Assembly (NCBI RefSeq): GCF_900660495.1
Contig: NZ_LR214950.1
Coordinates: 558,001 to 622,000 of the forward strand
Length of the DNA stretch: 64,000 bases
Source: Mycoplasmopsis gallinacea
GTDB taxonomy: Bacteria > Bacillota_I > Bacilli_A > Mycoplasmatales > Metamycoplasmataceae
Direction: 5' to 3'
The position numbers and the translations under genes are program-made. Shown here one piece after another: positions 25,268 to 37,200 of this stretch. A model generated the notes under the pieces. It saw nothing but the letters and a program-made list of their open reading frames with translations. It was not told the DNA's origin and did not search any database. Numbering within the stretch: position 1 is the first letter of the stretch; each line of letters opens with the position of its first letter.

Positions 25268-25273
25268 TAAAAT
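25268..25273 (+). promoter_or_regulatory. -10 box of coaBC
   Basis: TAAAAT ends 7 bases before the ATG at 25281, predicting a leaderless mRNA. No Shine-Dalgarno sequence is present. Confidence 0.5.
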
Positions 25274-25280
25274 TGTATAT

Positions 25281-26423
25281 ATGAAAATATTAATAATTGC
25301 TTCTTCTAGTGTTGCTATCAAAAAATTAGAATCTCTTATAAGCAATTTAGAAGAACTTGATTGAGAAATTAAAATTCTTTTTACTAATAAAGCTGGTGAA
25401 ATTTTTACTTTTTCAACAGAAAGATATAATGATTATATTTTGAACCAAAATAAAGATATGGAAGATTTTGTGCATAATCCTTCATTTCACGTTGAACTAG
25501 CTAAAGAATTTAATCACATCATTATTTATCCAGCTACATTTAACACAATTAATAAATATGCTAATGGAATTGCTGATAGCCTTGCTACCACTATTTTAGC
25601 TATGGGATTTCATAATAAAACAATCATTGCTCCTGCAATGAATTTCAATATGTATCAAAACCCAATCTTGCAGGCAAGCATTGAAAAACTTAAAAAACTA
25701 GGAGTAACTTTTATTGGCCCAAATTACGGAATTCTGCAATGTGGAGATATTGGAATCGGAAGAGTTATTGAACCTTATGAAGTTATAAATTTTTTAACTA
25801 ACAAAAACAAACCTAAACTTTTAATTTCAATTGGTTATACCAATGTTTATTTAGATGATGTTAGAACTGTGAGTGTTAAATCAAGCGGACAAATGGGTAT
25901 CTTTTTAGCTAAAGAACTATCTAAATACTTTGATTTAACGATTATTAATGCCAATATTTCACAACTTAATAATTATTTCGATTCACGCACTAAAATCATT
26001 AATGTAGATTCTGTTTTTGAGTACCAAGAAGCAGTATTTAAGTACATCAAAAAAAATGATGTCTTTGTCTCAGTTGCTGCTGTAAGTGACTTTATTTTTG
26101 AAAAACATGAAGCTAAAATTAAAAAATCAGACAATGTAAGTTTTAATTACAAAATCGGAATAGATGTTTTAAAAGAAGTTTCTATTCTTTATCCGGATAA
26201 AATTAAAATTGGTTTTGCTCTTGAGAGTCAAAACCTTCTAGAAAACGGGACTAAAAAGCTTAAAACTAAAAACTTAGACTTAATTGTGGTTAATAATAAA
26301 AACACATTAAAAAGTCAATTTTCAACTGGTTTTTTAATTGAAAAAGATGGATTTAATGAATTTACTGAAATTTCAAAACATAACTTAGCTCAATTAATTA
26401 GCGAAAAGGTTTATCGAATATGA
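25281..26423 (+). CDS. coaBC: Bifunctional phosphopantothenoylcysteine decarboxylase/phosphopantothenate-cysteine ligase
   Basis: 380 residues, normal for CoaBC. The CoaC half shows the active-site His region NPSFHVELAKEF, YPATFNTINKYANGIADSL, PAMNFNMYQNP and GILQCGDIGIGRVIEP with the catalytic Cys. The CoaB half shows GYTNVYLDDVRTVSVKSSGQMG, VAAVSDF followed by AKIKK, and GFALES with KLKTKNLDLIVVNN. The protein makes 4'-phosphopantetheine from phosphopantothenate in coenzyme A synthesis. The usual Asn in the ISNxSSG motif of CoaB reads V-K here. It overlaps coaX by 4 bases (ATGA), so the pathway genes are coupled. Confidence 0.92.
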
Positions 26424-27166
26424 AAAGAAAAACAATAGTTTATGATGTAGGTAACACCTATGTAAAATGCGGGCTTTTTGAAAATAAAAAACTTGTCAAA
26501 GTTGAGCAAATTCGCACTGAAGCTTTTAACGATGATTCAGTTGCATATTTAAATTCCGTTTTTGAAATTATGCCTAAAGATAATATTGTTTATGGAAGCG
26601 TTGTAAAAAGAGTTACTAAAATTTTGAAGGATTTTTATAGCCTAAATTTCAAGAATTTATTTGAAATTAATTCATCTTTAAAATTTAATTTTTCATTTGG
26701 TAAAATAGATAAGCAAAAGGTAGGGGCCGACATCCTTGGAGCTTCATATTATTCTTGCAAAGAACAAAAAGATAGTATGATTTTTCTTTTTGGTACAGCT
26801 GCCGTTGCTATAAAAATTAAAGATTACAAAATAAAGGGAGTTTCAATTGCTCCTGGTATTGGTTTTGCTTTTAATAAACTGCTTGAGCAAGCAGATGGTT
26901 TAAAACACTTGCAATTTAGCTACACTAAGCAAATAGCGATGGGGACAAATACCATTGATGCGCTAAAAATGGGGTTTAATATGCTCCGTAGAGGTTTTAT
27001 TCAAGCACACTTAGATATTTTAAAAACCAGTGAAAAAGAAAGCTATGCAAGGCCATATGTTAGTGGTGGTGATATTAAAAACATTTGCAAAACTAAACAC
27101 AAAGTAGTAGATAATATTGTTTTAAAAGGTTATTATCAAATTTTTGAAGATAACTTTAATCTTTAA
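26420..27166 (+). CDS. coaX: Type III pantothenate kinase
   Basis: 248 residues. YDVGNTYVKCGLFE is the N-terminal phosphate motif (DxGNT) and KVGADILGAS, FLFGTAAVAIKI, APGIGFAF and YVSGGD match the GAD, GTA, PG and SGG motifs of CoaX. It phosphorylates pantothenate, the first committed step to CoA; type III kinases need a monovalent cation and resist feedback by CoA. It overlaps coaBC by 4 bases. Many mycoplasmas keep only the last step (coaE), so this pair is informative about vitamin use. Confidence 0.9.
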   Translation: MKRKTIVYDVGNTYVKCGLFENKKLVKVEQIRTEAFNDDSVAYLNSVFEIMPKDNIVYGSVVKRVTKILKDFYSLNFKNLFEINSSLKFNFSFGKIDKQKVGADILGASYYSCKEQKDSMIFLFGTAAVAIKIKDYKIKGVSIAPGIGFAFNKLLEQADGLKHLQFSYTKQIAMGTNTIDALKMGFNMLRRGFIQAHLDILKTSEKESYARPYVSGGDIKNICKTKHKVVDNIVLKGYYQIFEDNFNL

Positions 27167-27214
27167 TTTTTAATTTTTACAAATTATAATTCAAACTTAG
27201 AAAGTGGGTTTATC

Positions 27215-28051
27215 ATGAAATATGTATTTGCTTATGATTTAGATGGAACATTATTAAGAAAAGATAATTCAGTGCATCCTTTTACATTAGAAGCGCTTAA
27301 AAAAGTAGAAAAAAATGGGCACATTAATGTTATAGCTACTGGTAGAGGTGTTTTAAAAGTAATTCCGCTTATCAAAAATAAAATTCTTGAAGGGATTGAT
27401 TACATTGTTTGTTCAAATGGTTCATTAATTTATGATGTGCTCAATGACAAAATTACAGTTCTTGCTTCACTTCATCCTTCAGCTTTTGAAGTTGTTAAAA
27501 GATATGCAATTGAAAAGGAGCTTATTTTAACAATTGATACTGATAAATACAATGGTTCATTTATTTCTCAAAATGATCAATTCCCAAGTTGATTAAGTCA
27601 AAAGCAAATTATGGATTTAAATTTACTTCATAGAGCAACTCTTGAAGAAATGGAAAAAGTTGTTTATGATCCAAATTCAAAAATTACTCAAATGGCGCTT
27701 AGAAACCCAATTGAAACAGCCTTGGAGACCACAAAACAAGTTGAATCTGAATTAGATCCTGATCTTTATGAAGTATATTTAACTAATGAAGTTTACACTG
27801 ATGTTAATCCACGAGGAGTTTCAAAAATTACTGGTTTATACAAACTTTTAGAAAACTTAAACTTATCAAAAGACTCTCTTGTAACTTTTGGTGATTCAGG
27901 AAATGATGTTCATATGCTTGAAGGAGCAGCTATTGGTGTTTCAATGGGAAATGAAACTGATGAAGCTAAAGCGGCTGCAAATATAGTTATTGGTGATCAC
28001 GAAAGCGGAACAATTGGTGAGTACATTTTGTCATTAACAAATTTAAACTAA
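27215..28051 (+). CDS. Cof-type HAD hydrolase (HAD-IIB phosphatase)
   Basis: 278 residues. Motif I is YDLDGTLLRKDN, motif II is VIATGRG, the Lys region is VNPRGVSKITGL, and motif IV is TFGDSGNDVHMLEGA, followed by GVSMGNETDEAKAAANIV. This is the Cof/YidA-type HAD family, which dephosphorylates small sugar phosphates or cofactors. One TGA Trp codon lies at 27590. The gene begins 48 bases after coaX. Substrate unknown. Confidence 0.9.
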
Positions 28052-28091
28052 ATTAACCAATAAATTGGTTAATGCTTGAGTGTAATCTCCA

Positions 28092-28140
28092 GTGCAACAA
28101 AAACACCACCCCAACGCAACATAAGGGATGGTGTTTTTTT
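28092..28140. repeat. Target-site duplication, left copy (IS1634 element 2)
   Basis: 49 bases beginning GTGCAACAAAAACACCACCC, identical to 29986-30034. It contains a terminator-like hairpin (28099-28140). Confidence 0.92.
28099..28140 (+). terminator. Terminator-like hairpin within the duplicated target
   Basis: AAAAACACCACCC pairs with GGGATGGTGTTTTT (one bulge) and ends in seven T. It probably served the HAD gene before the IS insertion. A second copy is at 29993-30034. Confidence 0.65.
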
Positions 28141-28156
28141 CCTGAGTTTCCAAGTT

Positions 28157-28183
28157 GAGCCTATTTTTTAGGCTCATTTTTTT
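28157..28183 (+). terminator. Terminator inside left end of IS1634 copy 2
   Basis: GAGCCTATTTTTTAGGCTC forms a hairpin and is followed by ATTTTTTT. It lies directly behind the inverted repeat and before the transposase promoter. Confidence 0.8.
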
Positions 28184-28253
28184 ATACATATATCAAAGAT
28201 ATATGAGCTAAAGAAAAAAATATTTTTTTACTTACATTACATACATAAAATGA

Positions 28254-28259
28254 TATAAT
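28254..28259 (+). promoter_or_regulatory. Extended -10 box of transposase gene, copy 2
   Basis: TATAAT with TG upstream, ending 6 bases before the ATG at 28266, as in copy 1. Confidence 0.7.
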
Positions 28260-28265
28260 AAGAGC

Positions 28266-29894
28266 ATGAGTTACAGTTTATGCAAGAAAAAACAAAATGG
28301 AAAATATTATTTAGTTTTAGCTATTTCTAAAGGTTTTAAAAAAGGTTATGGAAATCAGATTGGTCTAGGATACTGAGAAGATATCAAAGAAAAGTATGGA
28401 TTATCTTCAATTGAAGATATGAAAGAAATAGCAAAAAAAGTAGATACATCTTTAGATAAAGCTGTTGCAAAAGAAGAATTTTTTAAATTATTAAAACCCA
28501 CTTCTGTAAAAACAAGTATCCAAAATATTGGAGTTGATTTAATTTATAAAGTTATTAAAGAATTAAATTTATTTTCAGCATTACCAAAAAGTAAACATAA
28601 ATCGTTAGAAGAGGTTTTGGAATTTTTCATAGCAACTAGAATTATCCTTCCAAGAAGCTATATGTCACAATATAAAAATAAAAGTGATTTTATAAATGAT
28701 ATTAATGTTAAAAAATCATCAATATATAACTATCTTGATGTTATTTTCGAAAATAAGAATTCTGTTTTAGTCAATTTATTTCAAAAAATAAATGAATTTA
28801 CAAATCGTAACAATAAAGTTTTTCACTTCGATAACACAACAGTTTATTTTGAAAGCTTTACAAGAGAAGGAATAAGAAAAAACGGTTTTTCAAAAGACGG
28901 AAAACACAATGAAGATCAAGTAGTCATAGCAATGGCTGTAGATGAAAACGGAATACCAATACACTATAAAGTTTTTCCAGGTAACACAGCTGATGGTAAA
29001 ACAATGTTATCCTTCGTTTTAGAACTTCAATCAATCTATAAAATAAAGGATATTACAATAGTTGCAGATCGTGGAATAAATAACAACGCAAACTTACGTT
29101 TCCTAGAACAAAAAGGAATTAAATATATATTTCAAAAAAGATTAGATACATTAAGTATTGGGATGAAAAAATTCATTCTTGAAGACAAATATTATGTTTT
29201 TAGAGATGAAATGTTTTGAAAAGAACAAATTGTTGAATCTATTTGAAATAAAAATAGATTTAACGGTAAATACAGAAAATGATGTGTGTTTTTCAGTCCT
29301 GGAAAAAATACTTTAGATAAATTAAGAAGAAATAATTTTATTGATAAATTGAATAAGAAAACTGTAAATGGAGAACTACCACTTAGTTCTTTAGTTCCAG
29401 AATATAAAAAGAAATACATGGACATTGATGGCAAAACAGTGGGTAAATTAAATTGAGAGAAAATTAAGAAAAAAGAATCTGAAGATGGTTTTTACATTAT
29501 TGAAACCAATATTCTAGATTTAACACCAGAAAAAGCTAATGAAATTTACAGAAAACAATGAAAAGTAGAAGAAAATTTCAGAACATTAAAATCTTCTTTA
29601 CAAGTTAGACCTGTTTTTGTTCATAATGAACAGCATATACTTGCGCATCTTTTGTTATGTTTCATTGCTCTTGTTGTTTTAAAATACTGTCTTTACAAAT
29701 TAAAGAAATATTATGAAATCAATGGAGAAGTACAAAAAGTGACGTTAGATTTATTTGTGGATTCATTAAGAATGATGACTATAACAAAAAAAGAAGTAAA
29801 TGGAAAAGTGGTACAAGAAATAATTAATGATTTGGATGAAAACCATAAAGAAAATATAAAAATTTATAAAGATTTTATCGCATGTATGAGTTAA
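28266..29894 (+). CDS. IS1634-family transposase, copy 2
   Basis: 542 residues with TGA Trp codons and a TAA stop at 29892-29894. DDE residues are in VFHFDNTTVYFES, ITIVADRGIN and WKVEENFRTLKSSLQVRP. It aligns end to end with the transposase of copy 1 but differs at many positions. No frameshift or premature TAA/TAG is seen, so it may be active. Confidence 0.92.
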
Positions 29895-29918
29895 TTCTAT
29901 GTGTGTAATTTTAAATAT

Positions 29919-29959
29919 AAAAAACGAATACACCTTATTTATAGATGTATTCGTTTTTT
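29919..29959 (+). terminator. Terminator inside right end of IS1634 copy 2
   Basis: AAAAAACGAATAC and GTATTCGTTTTTT form a 13-bp stem, the same stem sequence as in copy 1 but with a different loop. Confidence 0.85.
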
Positions 29960-29985
29960 ATAGTGTATCAACTTGGAAACTCAGG

Positions 29986-30034
29986 GTGCAACAAAAACAC
30001 CACCCCAACGCAACATAAGGGATGGTGTTTTTTT
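29986..30034. repeat. Target-site duplication, right copy (IS1634 element 2)
   Basis: Identical to 28092-28140 over 49 bases. Its 3' T run merges with the left end of the IS30 element. Confidence 0.92.
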
Positions 30035-31189
30035 GTGGTGTTTCTTTAAATCTTATGAATTATTTTTTATATCATTTGAAGAATTTGTTTCTTTCGGTAT
30101 TTGACTTTCTTTTTCTAAAAGGACGATCATATAATTGGATTTCTTGTATTTTTGAATCTCAAGGTTTTTTATGATAATTCAGATCGAAAAACAACTCATC
30201 AGCTGAAAAATAATCAAGAATTTCTCTTGGCATATTGTTTATTTGTTTTTCTGTTTCCATAATTTCTTCATCCGATATTTTGATAAAATTAGTTTTCTTT
30301 GGATATTTTCTTCTTATTAAACCATTAAAGTTTTCAATTGATCCTTTTTGAAAAGAAGCGTATGAATCAGCTTTATAAATTTTAATTTGCAACCTATAAC
30401 CAATCATGAAAAACGACTTAAATTCCAGTCCGTTATCAATAGTTATAGATTTAACATTTAGTCTTTTTTCTTTAATTAATTCAAACAACACTTTTGCTAC
30501 ATTTCATGGATTTTTATCTGGTACTTTTCTTATCAATCCGTAACGAGTTTGTCTTTCTTCAAAGGTTAGTAAATGTGCAGTAGTTTTTCCTTTTTTACCG
30601 ACAATTAAATCAGCTTCTCAGTGTCCAAATTCAGATCTATCATTAACATTTTTAGGTCTAAAAGTTATTGGTATAACATATCTATTACCTACAAGTCTTG
30701 TTATTGTATCACCAGTTCTTTTTCCACCTTTTTTATAACGTGGACGTAGCTTGTTTTTTATTGTCAATGCTCATAAGCCACTATTCATTCAATTGTAAAT
30801 TGTTTTGATTGTAGGTATTGGAAAATCATAATGATTCTTGATTTTGAATCAGGTAATTTTTACCCCTGAATAAGTATTGTCAAAGTTTTCTAAAAATACT
30901 TTTGTGAAGTCTTTGAAATAATAAAAATCAGATTCCAATTTAAATTGATATTTTCATTTTTCTCTTATTTTAGATTTGTTTTCAGCTTCTTCAGCTATAT
31001 ACCCATTTTCGGTCGAATTATTTTTTATTTCTCTTCATATTGTAGATTTTGAAAAACCAAGAATTTTTGCAATTCTTCCTAAAGAAATCGAATAATCTTT
31101 TAAAAAAAGTTCTAGTTGTACCCTATTTTTGAAACAAATTCTTTTATAATTCATTTATGTGGATCCTTTGCAAAAACACCACAAAAAAA
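30028..31189 (-). mobile_element. IS30-family insertion sequence
   Basis: About 1160 bp. Inverted ends TTTTTTTGTGGTGTTT (30028-30043) and AAACACCACAAAAAAA (31174-31189) match exactly over 16 bases. One transposase gene lies on the minus strand. No target duplication could be recognised, so the outer borders are approximate. Confidence 0.75.
30060..31154 (-). CDS. IS30-family transposase
   Basis: 364 residues on the minus strand; intact when TGA is read as Trp. The N-terminal helix-turn-helix reads YSISLGRIAKILGFSKSTIWREI, typical of IS30 transposases. The DDE core is visible as FGHWEADLIVG (Asp), TIDNGLEF (Asp) and KGSIENFNGLIRRKYPK (Glu). The ATG is at 31154-31152 and the TAA at 30062-30060. 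It is oriented away from the giant gene that follows. Confidence 0.92.
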
Positions 31190-31270
31190 TTTTAATAAAT
31201 TTAAAAGAAACAAAAACACAAGAAAAAAAGAATAAAATAAAAAAATAAATAGAAAAAGAGGAAAATTATT

Positions 31271-34200
31271 ATGAAATGAAAAAATAAAATCAATTTTATA
31301 TCCACAGCTGCAGTTGCAACTACACTTTTTTCACTTTCCTCTTACCGAATGTCAAATCAAAACTATGACAAAAATCAAATTAGTTCAGTTGATATAGCTC
31401 AGACAAGATTAAACTTCAATGATTGAATGAAATATGTGGACGGTAGAAAACCGCTTAGTCACCTTTCTATTCCTGGAACACACGATTCAGCTATGTTTAG
31501 TGGAAGTGGTTTTAAGTGATTTTTTGGACAAGCTTGAGCAAAAACTCAAAGTCGTGACTTTACACAACAACTTAAAGAAGGGATAAGGTTTTTTGACATT
31601 AGAATTTCTTCTGATATGTGAATAAATCATGGTGGAGCCTATTCAACTTCAACTTTTGAACAATATATCAGTCAAATGGCTAGTTTTTTATCTAACTATC
31701 CATCAGAAACTATAATCATTAGAGTTAAAGATGAAAATGAAAATATATCTAGAATGTCTGAAAAGAATCGAAAAGAATGAGCAAATAAAATAGAAAATGT
31801 TTGAAATAGATTTAATAGATTTTTATTTAAAAACGAAACAGGAAACCCCTCAATAAACCCTACACTAGATCAACTGCGTGGAAAAATGTTTATTATAAAC
31901 AATATGCATCACTTAGTTGTTGATAAAGATAAGCGTTATGGTACATATTGAAGAGCTCCAAATATGATTATTCAAGATGAATATGACACTGAAGAAAATA
32001 TCAAACTTAATCTTATTAATATAGTTATGGACGAAAGTAATGGTGGGGATTATAAAAATTGATTGCACATTAACTTTACAAGTCGTTCTAAAAACGCCAG
32101 CAAACCTTACTTAACAGCTCCACCTATTAATCAAAAAGTTTATGAAAAATTAAATAGAGAAACCAATTTATTAAGAACTGGTATTTCCGTTTTTGATCAT
32201 GCAGGTGATGCTCTTATTGAAAAAATTATTAAGACTAATTACACCTACACTCAAGCTGAGCTGGAAAACACTGAATGATTCCCTGTTAGAACTCTTTCGT
32301 TTTTAAATAACATAAACGAAGGTGAAGAATTCCTTATTTACAATGGTGATTCTAATGGTTTTCAAGGTGAGGCTACAGTTATAACTGAAGGTTCTAACCA
32401 AGAAACTAAATACAATTTAGTTTTTGATCATACAAATCATAAAGTGTCTTTAGATGGTTATGTATTCCGCAAAAATGATCAAATTACTTTAAATTACTAT
32501 ATGAAAACTGAAGATAATATTTACTACAAAGGTCTTCAATATAATAAAGGATCATTTAGTTTTAGAGTAAGAGAAAATGAAGCATTTACAAGACTCGTTA
32601 AAGCAACCGAAAGCGGAACAGATGAATTAATTTCTAAATTAAGAGAAAAAGGTTTTGGAGATTCTTCAGTTGAAATTAAATTTTTAAAAACTAAATTTTT
32701 AGATTCAATTAATTCAATAAAAGCCGACAGATTGCCAATTAGAGAAAATGCTTTAAAACTCAAATCTCTTTCTGATTTTATAGTAAATAATAAAGATAAA
32801 TGATTAGAAATAATTGACAAGAAAAAAGATGCAAAAACTAAACTTGATCAAACTAGTTCTTTATTAATTTCTGGCGATTATTTAGATTCAAATCCTGTTC
32901 AAACTTTATCAGATCAAATTTCAAGATTTGAAAATGAATATAATGAAATTTTTGGAAACAGTGTTTATAACAACAATTTCTTTGATTCAATTTATGATGC
33001 AGTAAATCTTTTAACTAAAAAAGTAGAAGCTTACAACGAAGTTGTATTTGATAATCTTTCAACTACAAAAACAGAAATAGAATCTTCTTGAAATTCACAA
33101 AGTCAATATCAATGAGGAAAAGAACAATATTTAAAATTTGTTAATGATAAAAAAACTTTAATTAAAGAGCAAATCAGTAACATTATTAATAATATTTCTT
33201 TAAGCTCGATTGATCCATACAAAGAAAGCGCGATTTCGTTTAATAATGAAATTAAGGCATATCGCGAATTTTGAAAAGCAGACAGAAGGTTAATTGAACA
33301 AAAATTAAATGAGGCAACCAATTTAGCTCAAACTCAGAAAAATAAACTTGAAAACCAATATATTTCCGCTTTAAATTCAATGGATCAATTTTTAGTCGAT
33401 AATTTAATTAATGAAATTGACCAACTTAACATCTATACTAAAAAAGCTCAAGATTTAATTTCTCAAAATAATGCTTTTATTAATTCTGACAATTTTAGGC
33501 GCTCACAAGAAAGTAAACGAAATAGATATAATGAATTAATATCAATATTAGTTAATAATTTTAGTTCTCAAAATGCACAATATTTAGATTTAAACATCAC
33601 AAATTTAATTAGTACAGTTAATGAAATAGAATCAATTAAAACCGACATTAATACTCACTGAGCAAATATTCAAGAGTATAAAAATCACCAAAAAACTTAC
33701 ATCCTTAACAACTTACCTAATTTGCCTAAATTTAAGTTAAATAGTTATGCATCTCAAATAGAAAACAGTTGCGATAACTCTTCAATTGATCAAATCGTAA
33801 ATAATGCAAAAACTGAAAACAATCTTAATGCAATTGAAACTTTACTCAACTCTAAACAATATTTAAATAGTGCTCAAAAAGAAAGTTACAAAGCTTTATT
33901 ACTTGCGTCTGAATCTCAAGAAAGTTACAACACTACTTCGCTTGAACTTGAACAACTTGAATCATTAATGAATCAGGCTTCATCTTTATGAGAACAAAAC
34001 ATTAACTACAAACAAAATCCTAATTACACAGAAGCAAGTTCATCACTTCAATCTAATTTTTCACTTGTTTATAATGCTTTAAAAAATATTTTTGTGGATA
34101 ACAAAAATGCTAATCATATAGCAAAAAGCATTTCAGGAGTTATTGAGAACTTTGAAAAAGCAAAAAGAGAATTAAATGGACAAGAAGTTTTAAATAATAA

Positions 34201-37200
34201 AAAAGCGGAAGTGTCTAGTTTCCTAGAAAGATCAATTTTATTTAACGAAACTAAAGCTTTATTTAAACAATTTATAAATTCTTCCAATAGTGTTAATAGT
34301 TTAAATAATATTGATAATCAAATTAACGAATTCTTGTTAAGTTATCAAAAACTTCAAAACATTTCTTCTTCAAATTCACACATATACAATGTTCTTACAA
34401 GCTCATTTAAAAATTTAAATGCTGATAACTTTGATAAATATAAAGTGTTGTTCAAAAACATAAATGACACTTCTGATTTTATAAATAAATTTAAAGAAAT
34501 TTTAGTTTCGCTTAAAAAAGCTCAAAACAATTTCTCACAAATTTCAAATCATAGTGAGTTAAAAAATGAATTCTTTAATTTTGTAAATCAAATCGATTCA
34601 CTTCTTGCATCTTCGCATAAAATTGACCAAGATTTAATTAATTCAACGACACAGCAAATTAGTACTTTTGTGACTAATTTAGAGATCAAAGAAGCTAGAA
34701 TGAATTTTGTAACTAAGTTAAATTCACTTAATGAATTTAAAAATCAATTAATTAATTCTAAAGGTGACTCAGATCCAGTTGTTATTAAAATCAATAATAA
34801 AATAAGTGAATTTAATAACTCTGTTGCTTCAAATACAAAAGAAGCTTATGAAAACCAGACACCAATGATTGAAAACTTTTTAACTCAAATGCAGCTTGAA
34901 AATAGTTTAAATGAGCTTAATAAAACAATAACTAAAGCTCAAGAATTTATTGATAACAACCAAAACGAAACAAACGAATCAATTGACAATTTAAAGGCTT
35001 TAATTGCTGAAATTCAGTCTCAAAAATCTTCATATAACTCTTTTAAAGTAGTTGAACAAAAAAATGAATACCTAAAAAGTGGCATTGAGCAAACAAGAAG
35101 AAATGTTGCTCTTACAAAGTATCAAAATTTAAAAGCAAAAGTTGATGTTTCACTTTTAAATTTTAAAGAGAAATATGCTAATAATTCTGAAGCAACTTTT
35201 GTCACTGAACTAGAACAATTTTTAGTTGATACAGACTCAAAAATTCAAAACAACCATTCAATTGAGCAAATTGTTTCTAATACCAATTTACTTAGCCAAA
35301 AGTATAATTGAGCATTAGAACAAAACATTTTGCTTACTAAAAAAGGCGATGAAAAAAACAAAAACTTATCGATTTTAAATCTTTTAATTAGCAAAAGCGA
35401 AGAGCTTCTTGCTCAAATGAAAACCTTTAATAACTTAAGTTCAAATTCTTCTACATACGAATCAAACATTAATAATATTAAAAACAATTTATCTAGTGCA
35501 TCTAACCAAGATCTTAAGCAATACATAAATGATTTAAATGCTCAGTATACTTCAAATGAAGTATTAATTTTAGTTCAAAGGATTGACCAATTAATCCAAA
35601 AATTAAATGATAAAAAAATAAGCATTACTTCTAAATTCACAAAAGAAGATGCTATTGTTAAAAAAATAAGTTCAAAAATTACTAACTTAAATAATTTAAA
35701 AGCAAATTCAAATAAAGAAGAACTTTCAAACGCTTTAGAAGATCTTCCAGCATTTGAGACTGAAATTAATAATTTGGAAAACGATAAAGATCAAGCTTTA
35801 AGCAACTTTAATCAAGAACTTTTAGTAATTGAAAAACTAGCAGAACAAATTACTCCAAATAACAATTTTATCAGCGAGCAATTAGTTTCTCTTCATGGAA
35901 AATTCACTGATCTTAAAAATAAAACAAAAGTTAAAGATGAATTGGAAATTACAAGAGAAATTTCTAATTTACAAAACTTAAAAGCTAATGTATCGCTTCT
36001 TATAAAACAATCTAACTTACAGAAAACTATAAACAAAGTAAATGAAAAATTACACTTAATTTTGTCGCAATACACAAATATTGAAATGTTTGTCTCTGAA
36101 ATTAGAGAAAAATTAGAACAAATTGCATCTATTTCATTTGTTATCAATGTAAAAGAAAACTTAATTGATGAGAATAATTTAAAAGCAGTAAATTTAATTA
36201 ATGAAATTGAAAACAAAAGATTGCATCTTGAAGTTCAAAGAATTAAAAATGAAGCTTTAAATAGATTTCAAGTTGAGCAAGAAAAAACTCTTGAACTTCT
36301 TGAACAATATAGAGTTAAATTCCCTTATTTTAATAATTACCAAAATCAACTTTCAGAGTTTCTTTCACAAATTAATGCAGAGCTTCCTGGATATTCAGGT
36401 GAAGCGCTTCTTGCAAAAGTGCAAGAATTAAAAAATGAAAATGATAAACACAATGAAATTCAAATTAAAGAAGCTTTTAAAATTCAAAAAGAAAGAGCTA
36501 ATGTAATTTTAGACAAACTTAAAACAGTTTCATATAATGCTTCTGATTTAAAAGATATTTATAACCAAAGCGTAAATACTCCTAATTTATCATTAACTAA
36601 AACTAAAGAATTAATTAATTCACTCGATAATTTAAGCACTAAATATGAATCTTTTTATAAAGAATTAATTGCGAATAACGCTAAAAAACAAAGACAATTA
36701 AAAGTTGATGAAATTAAGCAAAAGATGCAAGAATTAGATCAAGTTATCTCAAGTAATGAGATATATAACTCACTTGTAAATGATGCTCGATCACAAAATA
36801 CTCAACTTCAAAATTGAAATTATGAATCTTTAAATGATTCAACTTTTGAAGAAGAATATAGAAATTGGCAAAGCGCTTTTGAACAATTAGAAAACAATAA
36901 ATCTCAAATAGATGCTGAGCACCAAAAACAAGTTCAAAAAGCAAAAGAAAGATTAAATGCTGTTTTAAATGATTTTCAAGATATATTTACTTCTCACAAC
37001 ACAAGTGTTGAAGATGAAATTAAAAAACCTTTTATTGTTTACTTTAAACAAGTAAATCTAATTAAAGATCAAATGTCTCTAAATAAATTAGAAACAGAAA
37101 TTGAGACTGCAAAAGAAAAATTAAATGAACTTAAAGATAAAATCGAATCTAGAAAAGTTTTAGAAAAAGAAGTTTCTGCATTAATTAATAAAATTAATCA

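Larger units (their letters stand above)
28141..29985 (+). mobile_element. IS1634-family insertion sequence, copy 2
   Basis: About 1845 bp with inverted ends CCTGAGTTTCCAAGTT (28141-28156) and AACTTGGAAACTCAGG (29970-29985), identical to copy 1. One apparently intact transposase gene. Terminator hairpins lie inside both ends (28157-28183 and 29919-29959). It lies next to an IS30 element. Confidence 0.93.

Noticed and set aside
28053-28074. Inverted repeat ATTAACCAAT/ATTGGTTAAT after the HAD gene
   Set aside because: No T run follows it; the hairpin at 28099-28140 is the better terminator.
30028-31189. Target duplication of the IS30 element
   Set aside because: No matching direct repeat could be found at its two ends; the left border merges with the T run of the IS1634 duplication.
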